64,000 nt of DNA from Neorhodopirellula lusitana (lineage in GTDB: Bacteria; Planctomycetota; Planctomycetia; Pirellulales; Pirellulaceae): NCBI RefSeq assembly GCF_900182915.1, contig NZ_FXUG01000012.1, forward strand, positions 62,001 to 126,000, in the 5' to 3' direction. Shown piece after piece: positions 16,439 through 26,052 of the stretch. Numbering within the stretch: position 1 is the first letter of the stretch; the number at the start of each line of letters is the position of its first letter. The notes beneath the pieces were generated by a model. That model saw nothing but the letters and a program-made list of their open reading frames with translations, had not been told where the DNA came from and did not search any database. The position numbers and the translations under genes are program-made.

Positions 16439-18502
16439 TCAGGGGTCAATTTCAGGGGCGTCGCACTGAAAATCGTGGCAGCGATAGAGCGTCACTCGTT
16501 CACCCAACGCCGTCTTGTTGGCTAGCAGGTTCGGGTTGATGGTGGCCGATGGGTCCGCTGCGTCTTGCTTGGTGTCGTCGGCGACGTGCCAGGCTGTGGT
16601 TTGGCCGGGTTGGTACTTGGCCAGGACGCCTTGTGCGATTTCGGGGACGGTGTTGCGGTGGTTCGCTGCAACCACCAATTGAGCTCCGCCATGGTGCAAC
16701 TCGTCGAGCACGGAGATCAATGCTGAACAGGCTCGAGACTGTTCGCGGATCACGGTTTCGCCGCACCGCAAGGTCGCTTCCACTTCGCTGGTCCAGTCGC
16801 TTGTAGTCAGCCGTGATAGTTTTAAAAGGACCATGGCGGCGGAGGCGTTGCCGCTAACAAGCGATCCGTCGTGCCAGTCTTTGATGCGAGTGATCAGTTG
16901 TTCCGAATCGTCGGCGGTGTAGTAGAAACCGCCCGCTTCGGAATCCTGGAAGTGCGCAACGATTTGTTCGGCCAGGGTGACCGCTTCGGCCAGCCATGCT
17001 TGGTCCGCTGTTGCCTCGTACAGGGCCAACAATGCGTCAGCTAAAATCGCGTAATCGTCCACGTACCCGGGAAGGTGTGCGGTTCCTTTGCGGTAGACGT
17101 GCAGCAGTCGTCCGTCAGCGTCTCGCATTTCGCTTAATGCGAAACGAGCCGCATTGGTGGCCGTTGCAATGAAGTCTTCACGCCCCAGGACGACACCGGC
17201 AATCGCGAAGGCGCGGATGGCCAGGCCGTTCCAGGCGACCACGATCTTGTCGTCTCGCCCCGGTGCAATGCGGGTAGCGCGGTGCAGACGCAGGGTTTCT
17301 TTGTCCTCGTCTAATAGGCGCTGAAGTTCGCTTTGATCGGTGGCACTTTGTTCGGCCCATTTCGCGATGCTTTGGCGAAGGTTGGGGATGGAGCTGCCTT
17401 CGAAGTTGCCGCGTTCGCTGATGTCGTAGATCGCACAGAACCGCGAGCCGCGTTCTTCGCCTAGCACTTCAAAGACCTCCGACGGATGCCAAACGTAGAA
17501 CTTGCCTTCGACGCCTTCGCTGTCAGCGTCTTCACTGCAGTGGATCCCGCCACCGAGGCCGCCGGGTTGTCCCGCGTCGATCATGTCTCGCTGGAGATAG
17601 GTCAGGATTTCGGCCGCCACGTCCGCGTGTCGTTGATTGCCGGTGACCTGGAATGCACGCGTGTAGACCTCGGCCAATAGACCATTGTCGTAGAGCATTT
17701 TTTCGAAGTGGGGCACCAGCCAATGCCCGTCCACGCTGTAGCGGGAAAAGCCGCCACCGATATGGTCTCGAATGCCGCCCGCGGCCATGCGGTCGAGGGT
17801 CAATTCGGCCGCATCGGTCAGGCGCGAGTCGCCGGTACGCACGGCAACACGAAGCATCAAGTCCAGGTCCGTGGCGTGGGGGAACTTCGGTGCTGACCCG
17901 AACCCGCCCCAAGTTTGGTCGACTGATTTCAGAAGTGATTCCACCGCCACGCCGACTCGATCCGCGCCGGGGACATCTTCAGAGGTGGTGCCGGTTCCGA
18001 CAGCCAGTTGTGCGAGCGCGTCGGTGATCTCGCCGGCGTGATCGGCGATGTCGCTGCGTCGGTTGGTCCAAGCATCGACAAGGGCTTCGAGTACTTGTGG
18101 GAAGCCGGGCATTCCGGATCGCGAATGCAGTGGCCAGTAGGTTCCCGAATAGAACGGCCGACCGTCGTGGTCCATGAATACGCTCATCGGCCACCCGCCG
18201 TGGCCGGTCATTAGCTGCACCGCGTTCATGTAAATCTGGTCAATGTCGGGTCTTTCTTCGCGGTCGACCTTAATGCACACGAAGTGCTCGTTGAGGTACG
18301 CACCGACTTCTTCGTTTTCAAAACTTTCGTGCGCCATCACGTGGCACCAGTGGCACGCGGCATATCCGACCGATAGGAAAACCGGCACGTCGCGAGCTTT
18401 TGCGGTCTCGAAGGCCTCGGGACCCCAGGCAACCCAATTGACCGGGTTGTCTTGATGCTGCAGGAGGTACGGGCTTAGGGATTCAGCGAGAGAATTGGGC
18501 AT
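16439..18502 (-). CDS. thioredoxin-fold DUF255 (YyaL/SSP411-type) protein
   Basis: From the ATG at 18502 the product is 687 residues. It opens with [20 protein letters not shown], highly characteristic of this family. A thioredoxin-like domain with C50-H-W-C53 follows, then [19 protein letters not shown]. The remaining about 500 residues form an alpha/alpha toroid similar to glycosidase folds ([37 protein letters not shown]). Family length is about 650-750. The in-frame extension to 18604 lacks family sequence and is rejected. The biochemical role is not settled in the literature known to me; no signal peptide is seen, so it is probably cytoplasmic. Confidence 0.9.
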   Translation of the reverse strand: MPNSLAESLSPYLLQHQDNPVNWVAWGPEAFETAKARDVPVFLSVGYAACHWCHVMAHESFENEEVGAYLNEHFVCIKVDREERPDIDQIYMNAVQLMTGHGGWPMSVFMDHDGRPFYSGTYWPLHSRSGMPGFPQVLEALVDAWTNRRSDIADHAGEITDALAQLAVGTGTTSEDVPGADRVGVAVESLLKSVDQTWGGFGSAPKFPHATDLDLMLRVAVRTGDSRLTDAAELTLDRMAAGGIRDHIGGGFSRYSVDGHWLVPHFEKMLYDNGLLAEVYTRAFQVTGNQRHADVAAEILTYLQRDMIDAGQPGGLGGGIHCSEDADSEGVEGKFYVWHPSEVFEVLGEERGSRFCAIYDISERGNFEGSSIPNLRQSIAKWAEQSATDQSELQRLLDEDKETLRLHRATRIAPGRDDKIVVAWNGLAIRAFAIAGVVLGREDFIATATNAARFALSEMRDADGRLLHVYRKGTAHLPGYVDDYAILADALLALYEATADQAWLAEAVTLAEQIVAHFQDSEAGGFYYTADDSEQLITRIKDWHDGSLVSGNASAAMVLLKLSRLTTSDWTSEVEATLRCGETVIREQSRACSALISVLDELHHGGAQLVVAANHRNTVPEIAQGVLAKYQPGQTTAWHVADDTKQDAADPSATINPNLLANKTALGERVTLYRCHDFQCDAPEIDP

Positions 18503-18967
18503 CGGAAATGCACGAAATGGGAAGTGGAAGACGATGAGCGAGAAAGGTGGGCCGCCGGTTGTCGGCTTCCCGATCGGATTGACCGCGTCGGAAGCAAGTA
18601 GCATCCGGCCCGGGAATCAAAGAATCCGAAGCGATGGATCTGGAATCAAAATCGGAAACTGGCGTCCAGAAGCTAACATACCGGGTTCGTTCTAAGTCAC
18701 CACCACCAGCGATTTTCGGTTCACGCCTACCCGTGGGCTGTGCCATGACTGGCTCGGGAAAAGATGGATTGTGAAGTAGGCGGATGGCGAGCCAGCGTGA
18801 GGGATTCGTTTGGGACGCGTTGCGGAGACGCGACCATGTTTGTTACGCGACCATGGTTGTTGTTGGTACGGATTGTGCGGGTCCAAGCTCCCGATAACCA
18901 TTGACTCGTTTGTGGCTGGTTCGTTTTTGCGGACTGGGATCCCGAGTCCATTGTGAGGAAACGAAGT
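18503..18967. other. 465-base divergent intergenic region
   Basis: It lies between the DUF255 gene (minus) and the haloacid-dehalogenase-like gene (plus), so both promoters should be inside. It contains a two-copy 17-bp direct repeat, ACGCGACCATG plus six bases (18828-18844 and 18845 on), and GAGG nine bases before the downstream ATG. I see no gene, RNA or clear promoter box. Confidence 0.5.
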
Positions 18968-19795
18968 ATGCGAAACACGCATCCAATATTGGCAGCGATT
19001 CTCGCTGTTTTGACCATAGCGGCATCCACTGTGAATGCCCAACAAACTCCTACCGCGAATCAGGTGGATTCCGTGCCAGACTCAAAAGTTCCTGACCCAG
19101 CAGCCTCCGACAATGGAAGGCCAGTCCCCAAAGTCATCATCCTGGATGTCAATGAAACCCTGTTGAGTTTAGAGCCCCTGAAGGTGTCGGTGGGCAAGGC
19201 ACTGGGCGGACGGGAGGATCTCTTGCCGCTGTGGTTTTCCACGATGCTGCACTATTCGTTAGTCGAAACCTTGAGCAACAACTATCACAACTTTGGCGAG
19301 ATTGGCACCGCCGCGCTGATGATGGTGGCGGAGACACAAGGGATTCAATTGACTTACGAAGAAGCGAAAGAGGCGATCGTGCCAGCGCTTCGTTCACTTC
19401 CGCCGCACCCGGACGTGATCGATGGTTTGCGGATGTTGAAGGCCAGTGGCATCCGGTTGGTGAGTCTGACAAACTCTTCGACCGAAGGCGTTGTGACGCA
19501 GATGCAAAACGCGGGGCTGACCGACTTGGTTGAAAAACGCTACTCGGTCGAGACTGTCAAAAAATACAAGCCGCACCCTGACCCCTACCAAATGGTGCTG
19601 GACGACTTGGGCGTCAAGCCGGAGGAAGTCTTGATGGTGGCCGCTCACGCATGGGATCTAGCGGGTGCCCAGAACGTCGGTTTGCAAACTGCCTTTGTCG
19701 CTCGTCCAGGCAAGACGCTGTATCCGAATTTGCCCAAGCCGGATTACGTCGTGGACGACTTGATTGAGCTGGCGAGATTGCTTGAAAGCAAGTGA
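18968..19795 (+). CDS. exported haloacid dehalogenase type II-like protein
   Basis: The ATG at 18968 follows GAGG by nine bases. Residues 1-24 are a signal peptide (MRNTHPILAAILAVLTIAAS, cleavage after NAQ or VNA), then a Ser/Pro/Asp linker. The HAD domain starts at about 54: nucleophile Asp60 in VIILDVNETLL, VSLTNSSTEG (motif II), KKYKPHPDPYQMVL (Lys region) and VLMVAAHAWDLAGAQ, the signature closest to L-2-haloacid dehalogenases. That family cleaves 2-haloacids hydrolytically and is normally cytoplasmic. A short cap domain lies between motifs I and II. Export is the unusual feature. The substrate may differ from haloacids. Confidence 0.82.
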   Translation: MRNTHPILAAILAVLTIAASTVNAQQTPTANQVDSVPDSKVPDPAASDNGRPVPKVIILDVNETLLSLEPLKVSVGKALGGREDLLPLWFSTMLHYSLVETLSNNYHNFGEIGTAALMMVAETQGIQLTYEEAKEAIVPALRSLPPHPDVIDGLRMLKASGIRLVSLTNSSTEGVVTQMQNAGLTDLVEKRYSVETVKKYKPHPDPYQMVLDDLGVKPEEVLMVAAHAWDLAGAQNVGLQTAFVARPGKTLYPNLPKPDYVVDDLIELARLLESK

Positions 19796-19905
19796 GCACG
19801 CGTCTGCTGGACGAGCTTCAAGAAGTTATAGCTGAGTGTTGCTTTTTTAGCTGAGTCTTGCTGGGTTTGTCTTTTGCCGAGTCGGTCCCGAAATGCCCAT
19901 TAGGG

Positions 19906-21171
19906 TCAATCGGGGCATGCGATGGTTTCGGAATTGTCTCCAGCCCATCGTATGATAACCAGCGAGCACGCGCTCAGGATGGCGTAGCCGCCCACCAGCG
20001 GCAGGACGGTGCCATCGTAGCTAAGGCCGATCACCATGCTAAGCGGAACGGCGACCAGCGTGGATAGCGATCCGACAATCGCTGAGCCCACGCCCGCAAC
20101 ATGTCCGAGCGGTTCCATGGCCAGCGCGTTCAGGTTGCCAAATAGGATCCCAACGGCAAAGAACGCGACCAGGAAGTAAGCCATCGTGGTCCATAAAGCG
20201 GGGGTGCCGGATTGGCTGTAGGCAAAGGCCAGGAAGGCGATCGATGAAACAGCGAGGCTTCGCATCGCTCGATTGATTAGCGTGTGCATGCCGTAACGCA
20301 TTACCAGTCCCGAATTGACGAAGGAAGCTGTGCCGCTGGCCAGCGCCAAGATTGCAAAGTAAATCGGGAACTGGTCGCCGAGTCCGTACTGTTGTTGGAA
20401 AATCTGGGATGCGGAACTGAGGAACCCCAGGAACGCTCCGGAGATCAATCCCGCCACCATCGTGTAACCGAACGCAATTCGGTTCGTGCAGATTTCACGA
20501 ATGACGTCCCATAGCCGTGATCCTGAAAACGCAGTTCGATCATTCGGTGCAAGAGTTTCGGGCTGGCGGATCACGAACCACAAGAACATCGCCGCAGCAA
20601 GTAGCACGAACACTGCGAAGATCATTCGCCAGTGGGCCACCATTAGAATCCCTTGCCCCAGCGCCGGTGCGATCACCGGGACCAGAATGAAGACGGTCAT
20701 CACCAACGACATCACTCGAGCCATCGGGCGGCCTTCGTATTGATCGCGGATCATCGCAACCGACACACTTCGAGGCCCGGCCACCCCTAGTCCTTGAATG
20801 AACCGGCCCACCAGCATCACGTTGAAGCTGTCGGCGATCAACGACAGAACGGAACCTGTGATGAACAGTGCCAGCCCGCCGCAGAGCGTTGGTTTGCGGC
20901 CGATGGTGTCCGAAAGTGGTCCAAGAAACATTTGGCCAATGGCCATCCCCAGGAACAGCAGCGAGACAATCATTTGCACATCGTTTTCACGCATCACTTT
21001 CAGTTCGATGCCGATGTTGTTTAAAGCGGGCAGCATCGCATCGGTCGACAAAGCAACCAACGCCATTAGCGAGGCCATCAAGGCCACGTACTCAATGAAC
21101 GGAGTCTTGGAGTGTGACTTGTGCGGTTTCTCGGATAGGGGACGAGAGAGGGGCTCGGCGCTATGGGGCAT
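19906..21171 (-). CDS. MFS transporter, Bcr/CflA-type multidrug family
   Basis: From the ATG at 21171 the protein is 421 residues with twelve predicted membrane helices. The first helix region has the family phrase ALSTDAMLPALNNIG. The loop between helices 2 and 3 has GPLSDTIGRKPTLCGG (MFS motif A), and VGRFIQGLGVAGPRSVSVAM matches motif B/C of drug:H+ antiporters. The upstream start at 21309 would add 46 residues with no membrane character. It likely exports drugs or small metabolites by proton antiport. No regulator is adjacent; the downstream neighbour in the other direction is the HAD gene. Confidence 0.88.
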   Translation of the reverse strand: MPHSAEPLSRPLSEKPHKSHSKTPFIEYVALMASLMALVALSTDAMLPALNNIGIELKVMRENDVQMIVSLLFLGMAIGQMFLGPLSDTIGRKPTLCGGLALFITGSVLSLIADSFNVMLVGRFIQGLGVAGPRSVSVAMIRDQYEGRPMARVMSLVMTVFILVPVIAPALGQGILMVAHWRMIFAVFVLLAAAMFLWFVIRQPETLAPNDRTAFSGSRLWDVIREICTNRIAFGYTMVAGLISGAFLGFLSSASQIFQQQYGLGDQFPIYFAILALASGTASFVNSGLVMRYGMHTLINRAMRSLAVSSIAFLAFAYSQSGTPALWTTMAYFLVAFFAVGILFGNLNALAMEPLGHVAGVGSAIVGSLSTLVAVPLSMVIGLSYDGTVLPLVGGYAILSACSLVIIRWAGDNSETIACPD

Positions 21172-21400
21172 AGTGAGATTGCAGCCGTTTGCCCCCCATG
21201 GGAGGCGGGAGTGATTTGCTTCTTGGGGTAGCGTGTTTAAACGAGGCAGTTCGTTTGCGAGACTAGCATATGCGCAGTTCACGCCATGAAAAGGCAGGGC
21301 ATTGCCCACTAGAGCCCAGCTTGCCAGGCAGACTGCCCAAATACGCCCACCCTTGAGTTAGGGGGAGGGTTTTGGGGGACTTTGCCGGTTTGCGGCATGT

Positions 21401-21766
21401 CTAAAGGATGCTGGCTCGCGAGATCGCGAGCTGCAGATCAGGAACCCGCACTGGTTTAACCAGGTAATCGGCGACGGATTTGCAATCGAGTTCTTCGTCG
21501 TTGGGCCGCTCAAACGACGACATCACGATGAAGGGGATCGCGTGAGTCTTGCTGAGTTCATTTGCCGCTTGAATGCCGGACATGAATGGCATCCGGATAT
21601 CCGTCAGCACCAAGTCTGGTACAAGCTTGCGGCACAGTTCCACCAATTCACGACCATTGGACGCGTCGGCAACGACTTCATAACCGAGCTTATCTAAAAG
21701 CCGGCTCAAGCCTTGGCGGATATCGTCTTCATCGTCAGCGATCACGAGTCTAAGGCGTCGAGTCAT
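21401..21766 (-). CDS. single-domain response regulator (receiver only)
   Basis: The 121-residue protein is a stand-alone receiver: acidic pocket ADDEDD at 10-15, phospho-acceptor Asp56 in LVLTDIRMPF, conserved Ser/Thr in FIVMSSFE and Lys in DYLVKPVRV. There is no output domain. The start overlaps the histidine-kinase stop by four bases (ATGA), so it is co-translated with the kinase and is probably its direct partner, acting by protein contact or as a phosphate sink. Confidence 0.93.
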   Translation of the reverse strand: MTRRLRLVIADDEDDIRQGLSRLLDKLGYEVVADASNGRELVELCRKLVPDLVLTDIRMPFMSGIQAANELSKTHAIPFIVMSSFERPNDEELDCKSVADYLVKPVRVPDLQLAISRASIL

Positions 21767-23430
21767 TCGGTCTTTGTTAACAAGGTAATCAAGAACTCGG
21801 CACCCGTTTGGGTTGGGTAAACGACTTCGATAGAGCCGCGATGAGCGGTTACGAACCTTTTAGCAATCGCCATGCCCAAGCCAGTTCCTTTGGCTTTCGT
21901 GGTGTGGAATGCCTCGAATACTCGGTCCACTAGTTCCGGTTGTATGCCCGGCCCGTTATCCCGCACTGAAATTTGAAGCGCTGGTTCACCCGAGATCATC
22001 GCCTGGCGGGCAGTGATTTGAATCCGGGTCGGCCCTTCGCAAGCCGCCAATGAATTTTCAAATAGATTGCGAAATACTTGTTGCATCCGAAACGCGTCGA
22101 ACTGGAAAGTCAGCTCGACGTCATCCACGATTTCAGTCAAAACCGATTCGTGATCGCCACGTGAGACGTGCAAGTTGGACCAGGCTTCTCGCCAGGCGTC
22201 AGCCAGCGATCCGGTCGAAAGTGACAACCGAATCGGGCCCGCGAAGCTGCGAAGTTCGTCGTGCAAGTGGACGAGGTCTTGTTCGGCGCGGCTGATGCGT
22301 TCGAGATCGCTACGAGCTTCGGTGCCCTCTTTTAGTTCGTAACGCAGCATTTCTACGCTGACCTGAATTCGCTGCAGTGCGTTCCGCGATTCGTGAGCGA
22401 TCGCTGAAACCATTTGCCCCATCGCTGCAAGTCGTTCCGCTTGCACCAGTCGGTTCTGGCTTTCGGTTAGCTTGGCTTCCGCAGCCTTGCGTTCAGAGAC
22501 GTCGCGGATCATGCCCATCGATCCGATAGGGGATCCGTCGTGGTCTCGGACAACCGCGCCGATGATTTCACCGGGGAAGGTTTCGCCTGACTTTCGACGC
22601 CAAGTGATTTCAGAAGGGAGCCATTTGCTCGCCCTGTCCGGACAAAACCGCTCTTGTCCTTGGTGCTCAAAATCCGCTTGGTCCGCGTATAGAATCGACG
22701 TTAACTTCCCAACCAGCTCATGTTCTTCATAGCCAAACATGCGGCACGCACCGGCGCTGGTGTGGGTGATCTCGCGATCAAGATTGGCTAATAGCAACGC
22801 GTCTGGGGTTCCTAAGACGATTGCTTTGAGGACGGCACGCTCATGTTCGACTTCTTGCTGGTAGCGCAGACGCTGAATTGCCAGGGCGGCCAGGTTAGCG
22901 CTACTGGCCACAAAGTTAATATCCGATGCATCGGGAGCGCGTGGTTCCCGGTAGTACATCGCAAAGGTGCCTAGCACTTCGCCGCCAGTGCCTACAATGG
23001 GTTCGGACCAGCAGGCACGCAAGGAAGCTTTGAGAGCGACTTCCCTCGTTTGTTCCCACAGCGGGTTCGTGCTGATGTCCTCCACAATCACCCGTTTCCC
23101 CGTGTAAACGGCTGTACCGCAGGATCCAACCTGAGGGCCCGGCATCACTCCATCGACGGCATCGCAGTAAAATTGGGGTAACTGACGCGATGCACCGTTG
23201 CGAAGCCGGCCGCTTTCAGTGTCCAGTAGTAGCACCGAGGCGATTAATCCAGGACGCGATTCCTCGGCGACCTCGACCAATGTATGCAGTACCTCGTCCA
23301 GCGAGGCTCCTTGGGCCAGACGCTTGAGTACCCGAGTTTGTCCTCGGAGGTCGTTCTCAAGTAATTCTCTGTCCACGAAGAAAGGCTTGGGTAGGCGGGG
23401 TAGTTCAAATCCTATGTGCGAATAAGCCAT
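21763..23430 (-). CDS. soluble GAF-PAS sensor histidine kinase
   Basis: From the ATG at 23430 the protein is 555 residues with no transmembrane segment. Order: GAF domain (about 30-175, with VGSCGTAVYTGKRVIVEDI), PAS (about 190-315, with RMFGYEEHELVGK and MIRDVSERKAAE), HisKA-type helix with phospho-acceptor His346 in AIAHESRNALQRI, and HATPase (N box FRNLFENSLAAC, G1 DNGPGI, F box FHTTKAKGTGLGMAIAKRF). It should sense a cytoplasmic ligand or redox state through GAF/PAS and phosphorylate the co-translated receiver and perhaps the divergent NtrC-type regulator. An ATG seven codons upstream at 23451 is possible but crowds the divergent gene. Confidence 0.9.
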   Translation of the reverse strand: MAYSHIGFELPRLPKPFFVDRELLENDLRGQTRVLKRLAQGASLDEVLHTLVEVAEESRPGLIASVLLLDTESGRLRNGASRQLPQFYCDAVDGVMPGPQVGSCGTAVYTGKRVIVEDISTNPLWEQTREVALKASLRACWSEPIVGTGGEVLGTFAMYYREPRAPDASDINFVASSANLAALAIQRLRYQQEVEHERAVLKAIVLGTPDALLLANLDREITHTSAGACRMFGYEEHELVGKLTSILYADQADFEHQGQERFCPDRASKWLPSEITWRRKSGETFPGEIIGAVVRDHDGSPIGSMGMIRDVSERKAAEAKLTESQNRLVQAERLAAMGQMVSAIAHESRNALQRIQVSVEMLRYELKEGTEARSDLERISRAEQDLVHLHDELRSFAGPIRLSLSTGSLADAWREAWSNLHVSRGDHESVLTEIVDDVELTFQFDAFRMQQVFRNLFENSLAACEGPTRIQITARQAMISGEPALQISVRDNGPGIQPELVDRVFEAFHTTKAKGTGLGMAIAKRFVTAHRGSIEVVYPTQTGAEFLITLLTKTE

Positions 23431-23465
23431 TAGTGCAGTGTGACGAAACAACGCCCTAACCTACA

Positions 23466-24812
23466 ATGCGTTTCATGAGCATAGAGAACTTGCACATCTT
23501 GTTTGTCGACGACGACGAAGACCTAGCCTTGGGCTACGTCCGCTGGTTCGAAATGAACGGGCATCGGGTGACGCACACGTTGAGCGGCCAAGACGGTGTG
23601 GGAGAATGTCAAAAGCATGATTTCGATATCGCGATCCTGGACTGGAATATGCCCGGATTGAGCGGTCTGGAGCTGGTGCAACGGATGCGAGACGTGAATC
23701 CGGACACTGAGGTCATCGTGTTGACGGCGGAGGGTTCAATCGACAATGCCGTGGAATCGATGCGGCGGGGCGTTTTTGACTTCTTATCCAAGCCGTTTCC
23801 AATGTCTGAACTGGAACGACGATGTTACGCGGCGATGGAGCGGCGGAATTTGCGTCGCGAGAATACTCAGTTGCGGGAGGTCATCGACCGTGCCCAGCCA
23901 CCGGCGCCCAAGATGTTGGGCGAGTCTCGTCCCATGCAGAAGATTCATCGCTTGATCGACCGGGTCGCGCCGACGGATAAGCCGGTGTTGATCGAAGGCG
24001 AAAGTGGGACGGGGAAGGAGCTGGTCGCCAAGGCAATCCATCTCGGAAGTCCTCGGGGGCACCGCCCAATTGTGACGGTGAACTGCGCCGCTTTGCCTGA
24101 AAAATTGGTGGAAAGCGAGCTGTTTGGTCACGAAATGGGAGCGTTCACAGGGGCGACCTCCGCCAAGCCAGGGCTTTTTGAGGTCGCCGACGGCAGCACC
24201 CTGTTCATTGATGAAGTCGGCGAATTGCCGCTCGCATTGCAGCCCAAGTTGTTGCGAGTTCTGGAGGACGGCACGATGCGTCGGGTCGGATCGGAAAGGG
24301 AGCGACGGGTTGATGTTCGTATCGTCGCGGCGACCAACCGGCACCTGGAAACCGAGGTTGCCGAGGGGCGGTTCCGCGAGGATCTGTTCTACCGTATCAA
24401 TGTACTGGCGATCGACTTGCCGCCACTGCGAAAACGGGGGGACGATGTCGGCTTGCTGATCGACCAATTCTTGGGCGATCAACATGAGTTGGATGAAGAT
24501 GCTCGGGCGGCGTTGTTGGCCTATTCTTGGCCAGGGAACGTGCGTCAGCTGATCAACACAATTGAACGTGCCAAAATCTTGTCCGACGATGTCATCCTGT
24601 TAGATGATTTGCCGAGTCAGTTCGAGTCGGCATCCGGTGGGATTTCGTCTGAAGACGACGTTCCACAGGGCTCGTTGATCTCGCTGCAACGCGAGCACAT
24701 CAAAGAGGTTCTTGAGCAAGAAAACGGCAACAAGTCCGCCGCCGCTCGCGTGTTGGGTGTCGAACGCCGGAAGCTATATCGTATGATGAAACAACACGGT
24801 TTGGAAACTTAG
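23466..24812 (+). CDS. NtrC-family sigma-54-dependent response regulator
   Basis: The 448-residue protein has all three domains. Receiver 8-125: acidic pocket 15-17, Asp59 in AILDWNMPG, Lys109. AAA+ 150-380: Walker A GESGTGKE 178-185, sigma-54-contacting GAFTGA 225-230, Walker B TLFIDEVGEL. C-terminal Fis-type helix-turn-helix: NKSAAARVLGVERRKLYRMM. It activates RNA polymerase carrying sigma-54 at distant enhancers. The start is at 23466 or at the in-frame ATG three codons later (23475); neither has a ribosome site. The kinase gene starts only 35 bases away on the other strand, so the promoters must overlap the coding regions. Confidence 0.93.
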   Translation: MRFMSIENLHILFVDDDEDLALGYVRWFEMNGHRVTHTLSGQDGVGECQKHDFDIAILDWNMPGLSGLELVQRMRDVNPDTEVIVLTAEGSIDNAVESMRRGVFDFLSKPFPMSELERRCYAAMERRNLRRENTQLREVIDRAQPPAPKMLGESRPMQKIHRLIDRVAPTDKPVLIEGESGTGKELVAKAIHLGSPRGHRPIVTVNCAALPEKLVESELFGHEMGAFTGATSAKPGLFEVADGSTLFIDEVGELPLALQPKLLRVLEDGTMRRVGSERERRVDVRIVAATNRHLETEVAEGRFREDLFYRINVLAIDLPPLRKRGDDVGLLIDQFLGDQHELDEDARAALLAYSWPGNVRQLINTIERAKILSDDVILLDDLPSQFESASGGISSEDDVPQGSLISLQREHIKEVLEQENGNKSAAARVLGVERRKLYRMMKQHGLET

Positions 24813-24841
24813 AGGGCGGTTTCAGCGACCTTTCGTGCATT

Positions 24842-24937
24842 CTGGCAATAGCCCAGCGCAATCCGGCAATGAACCAGTGCAATTCTGGCAATGACCCAGT
24901 GCAATTCGGCAAAGGCCCATTGCAATCCGGAAAATGG
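24842..24937. repeat. 21-22-bp degenerate tandem repeat
   Basis: Four contiguous units with consensus CYGGCAATGRCCCAGTGCAAT (24842-24862, 24863-24883, 24884-24905, 24906-24926), then a partial fifth. They lie between the NtrC-type gene and the next oxidoreductase gene. Each unit has GG and GC separated by 12 bases, not the 10 required for a sigma-54 promoter. Confidence 0.85.
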
Positions 24938-25010
24938 ACGGCCCAATCGGTGTCGCGGCACGACCTCGCCGTGTGGAAACAGTCATTCAAACAATCAAGA
25001 AAGAACAGAG

Positions 25011-26018
25011 ATGAAAGCGATCGGATACAGGCAAGCGGGTCCCATTACCGCGGCGGACTCGTTGATCGAGTTTCAGGCTGAAATGCCAGAAGTTGGCCCG
25101 CGTGACCTGTTGGTCGAAGTGCGAGGGATTTCGGTCAATCCGGTTGATGTGAAAGTCCGCAGCGGTGTGTCGCCTGAATCCGGCACGAAAGTGATCGGTT
25201 ATGACGCCGCCGGAGTGGTTACCCAGATCGGTAGCGATGTCACGATGTTTCAAGTTGGTGACGAGGTCTTCTATGCCGGTGACATCACTCGGCCAGGTAC
25301 GAATGCTGAGTACCACGCTGTGGATGAGCGGATTGTTGGTAAGAAGCCCGCCAAGCTGGACTTCGCCAAAGCCGCTGGCATTCCGCTGACGTCGATCACC
25401 GCTTGGGAATTGCTGTTCGAGTCGCTGGGGGTGAAAGAGGGCGAGGGAGCGGGCCAAAGCTTGTTGGTGATCGGCGGGGCTGGCGGTGTGGGATCCATCC
25501 TGATTCAACTGGCGAAAAAGTTGACGGGGCTGACCGTGGTCGCCACCGCGTCGCGGCCTGAAACCATTGAGTGGACTGAGAAGATGGGGGCGGATCACGT
25601 GATCAATCACCGCGAGTCTCTGGTGGATCAGTTGAAAGCCCTGGACTTACAGCCTCGTTATGTTGCCGCTTTGACCGGAACGGCCGGGCACTTTCCCGCC
25701 ATTCTTGAATTGATTCAGCCTCGGGGGCATGTCGCGTTCATTGATGATCCGGAAACCTTGGATATCAAACCGGGTAAAACGAAAGCCTTGTCGTTCGCAT
25801 GGGAATTCATGTTCGCTCGTTCAATGTTCCAAACCGACGACATGGACTATCAACACAACCTGCTGAACCGCGTGTCCAAAATGCTGGACACCGGTACGTT
25901 GACCTGCACCGTCACCAACCATCTTGGGCCCATTAGCGTCGACACGCTCAAGGATGCTCACGCCAGACAAGAGAGCGGTCGAGCGATTGGCAAAAATGTA
26001 CTTGGCGGATTCCATTGA
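25011..26018 (+). CDS. zinc-type alcohol dehydrogenase-like / quinone oxidoreductase (MDR)
   Basis: From the ATG at 25011 ([12 protein letters not shown]) the protein is 335 residues. It has an MDR catalytic fold ([33 protein letters not shown]-like [11 protein letters not shown]) and a Rossmann domain with [20 protein letters not shown]. No Cys/His zinc ligands are seen at the usual MDR positions, so it is more like the zinc-independent ZADH/quinone oxidoreductase group using NAD(P)H. The C-terminal [16 protein letters not shown] is typical of that group. The 40 residues of upstream open frame come from the tandem repeat and are not coding. It is 34 bases before the next gene. Confidence 0.88.
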   Translation: MKAIGYRQAGPITAADSLIEFQAEMPEVGPRDLLVEVRGISVNPVDVKVRSGVSPESGTKVIGYDAAGVVTQIGSDVTMFQVGDEVFYAGDITRPGTNAEYHAVDERIVGKKPAKLDFAKAAGIPLTSITAWELLFESLGVKEGEGAGQSLLVIGGAGGVGSILIQLAKKLTGLTVVATASRPETIEWTEKMGADHVINHRESLVDQLKALDLQPRYVAALTGTAGHFPAILELIQPRGHVAFIDDPETLDIKPGKTKALSFAWEFMFARSMFQTDDMDYQHNLLNRVSKMLDTGTLTCTVTNHLGPISVDTLKDAHARQESGRAIGKNVLGGFH

Positions 26019-26052
26019 TCCGTTGTGTTGCTAGGGCGTGGGCACCGACCCG

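Noticed and set aside
24842-24937. Sigma-54 promoter repeats next to the NtrC-type gene
   Set aside because: Each unit has GG and GC 12 bases apart in every copy; sigma-54 promoters need 10.
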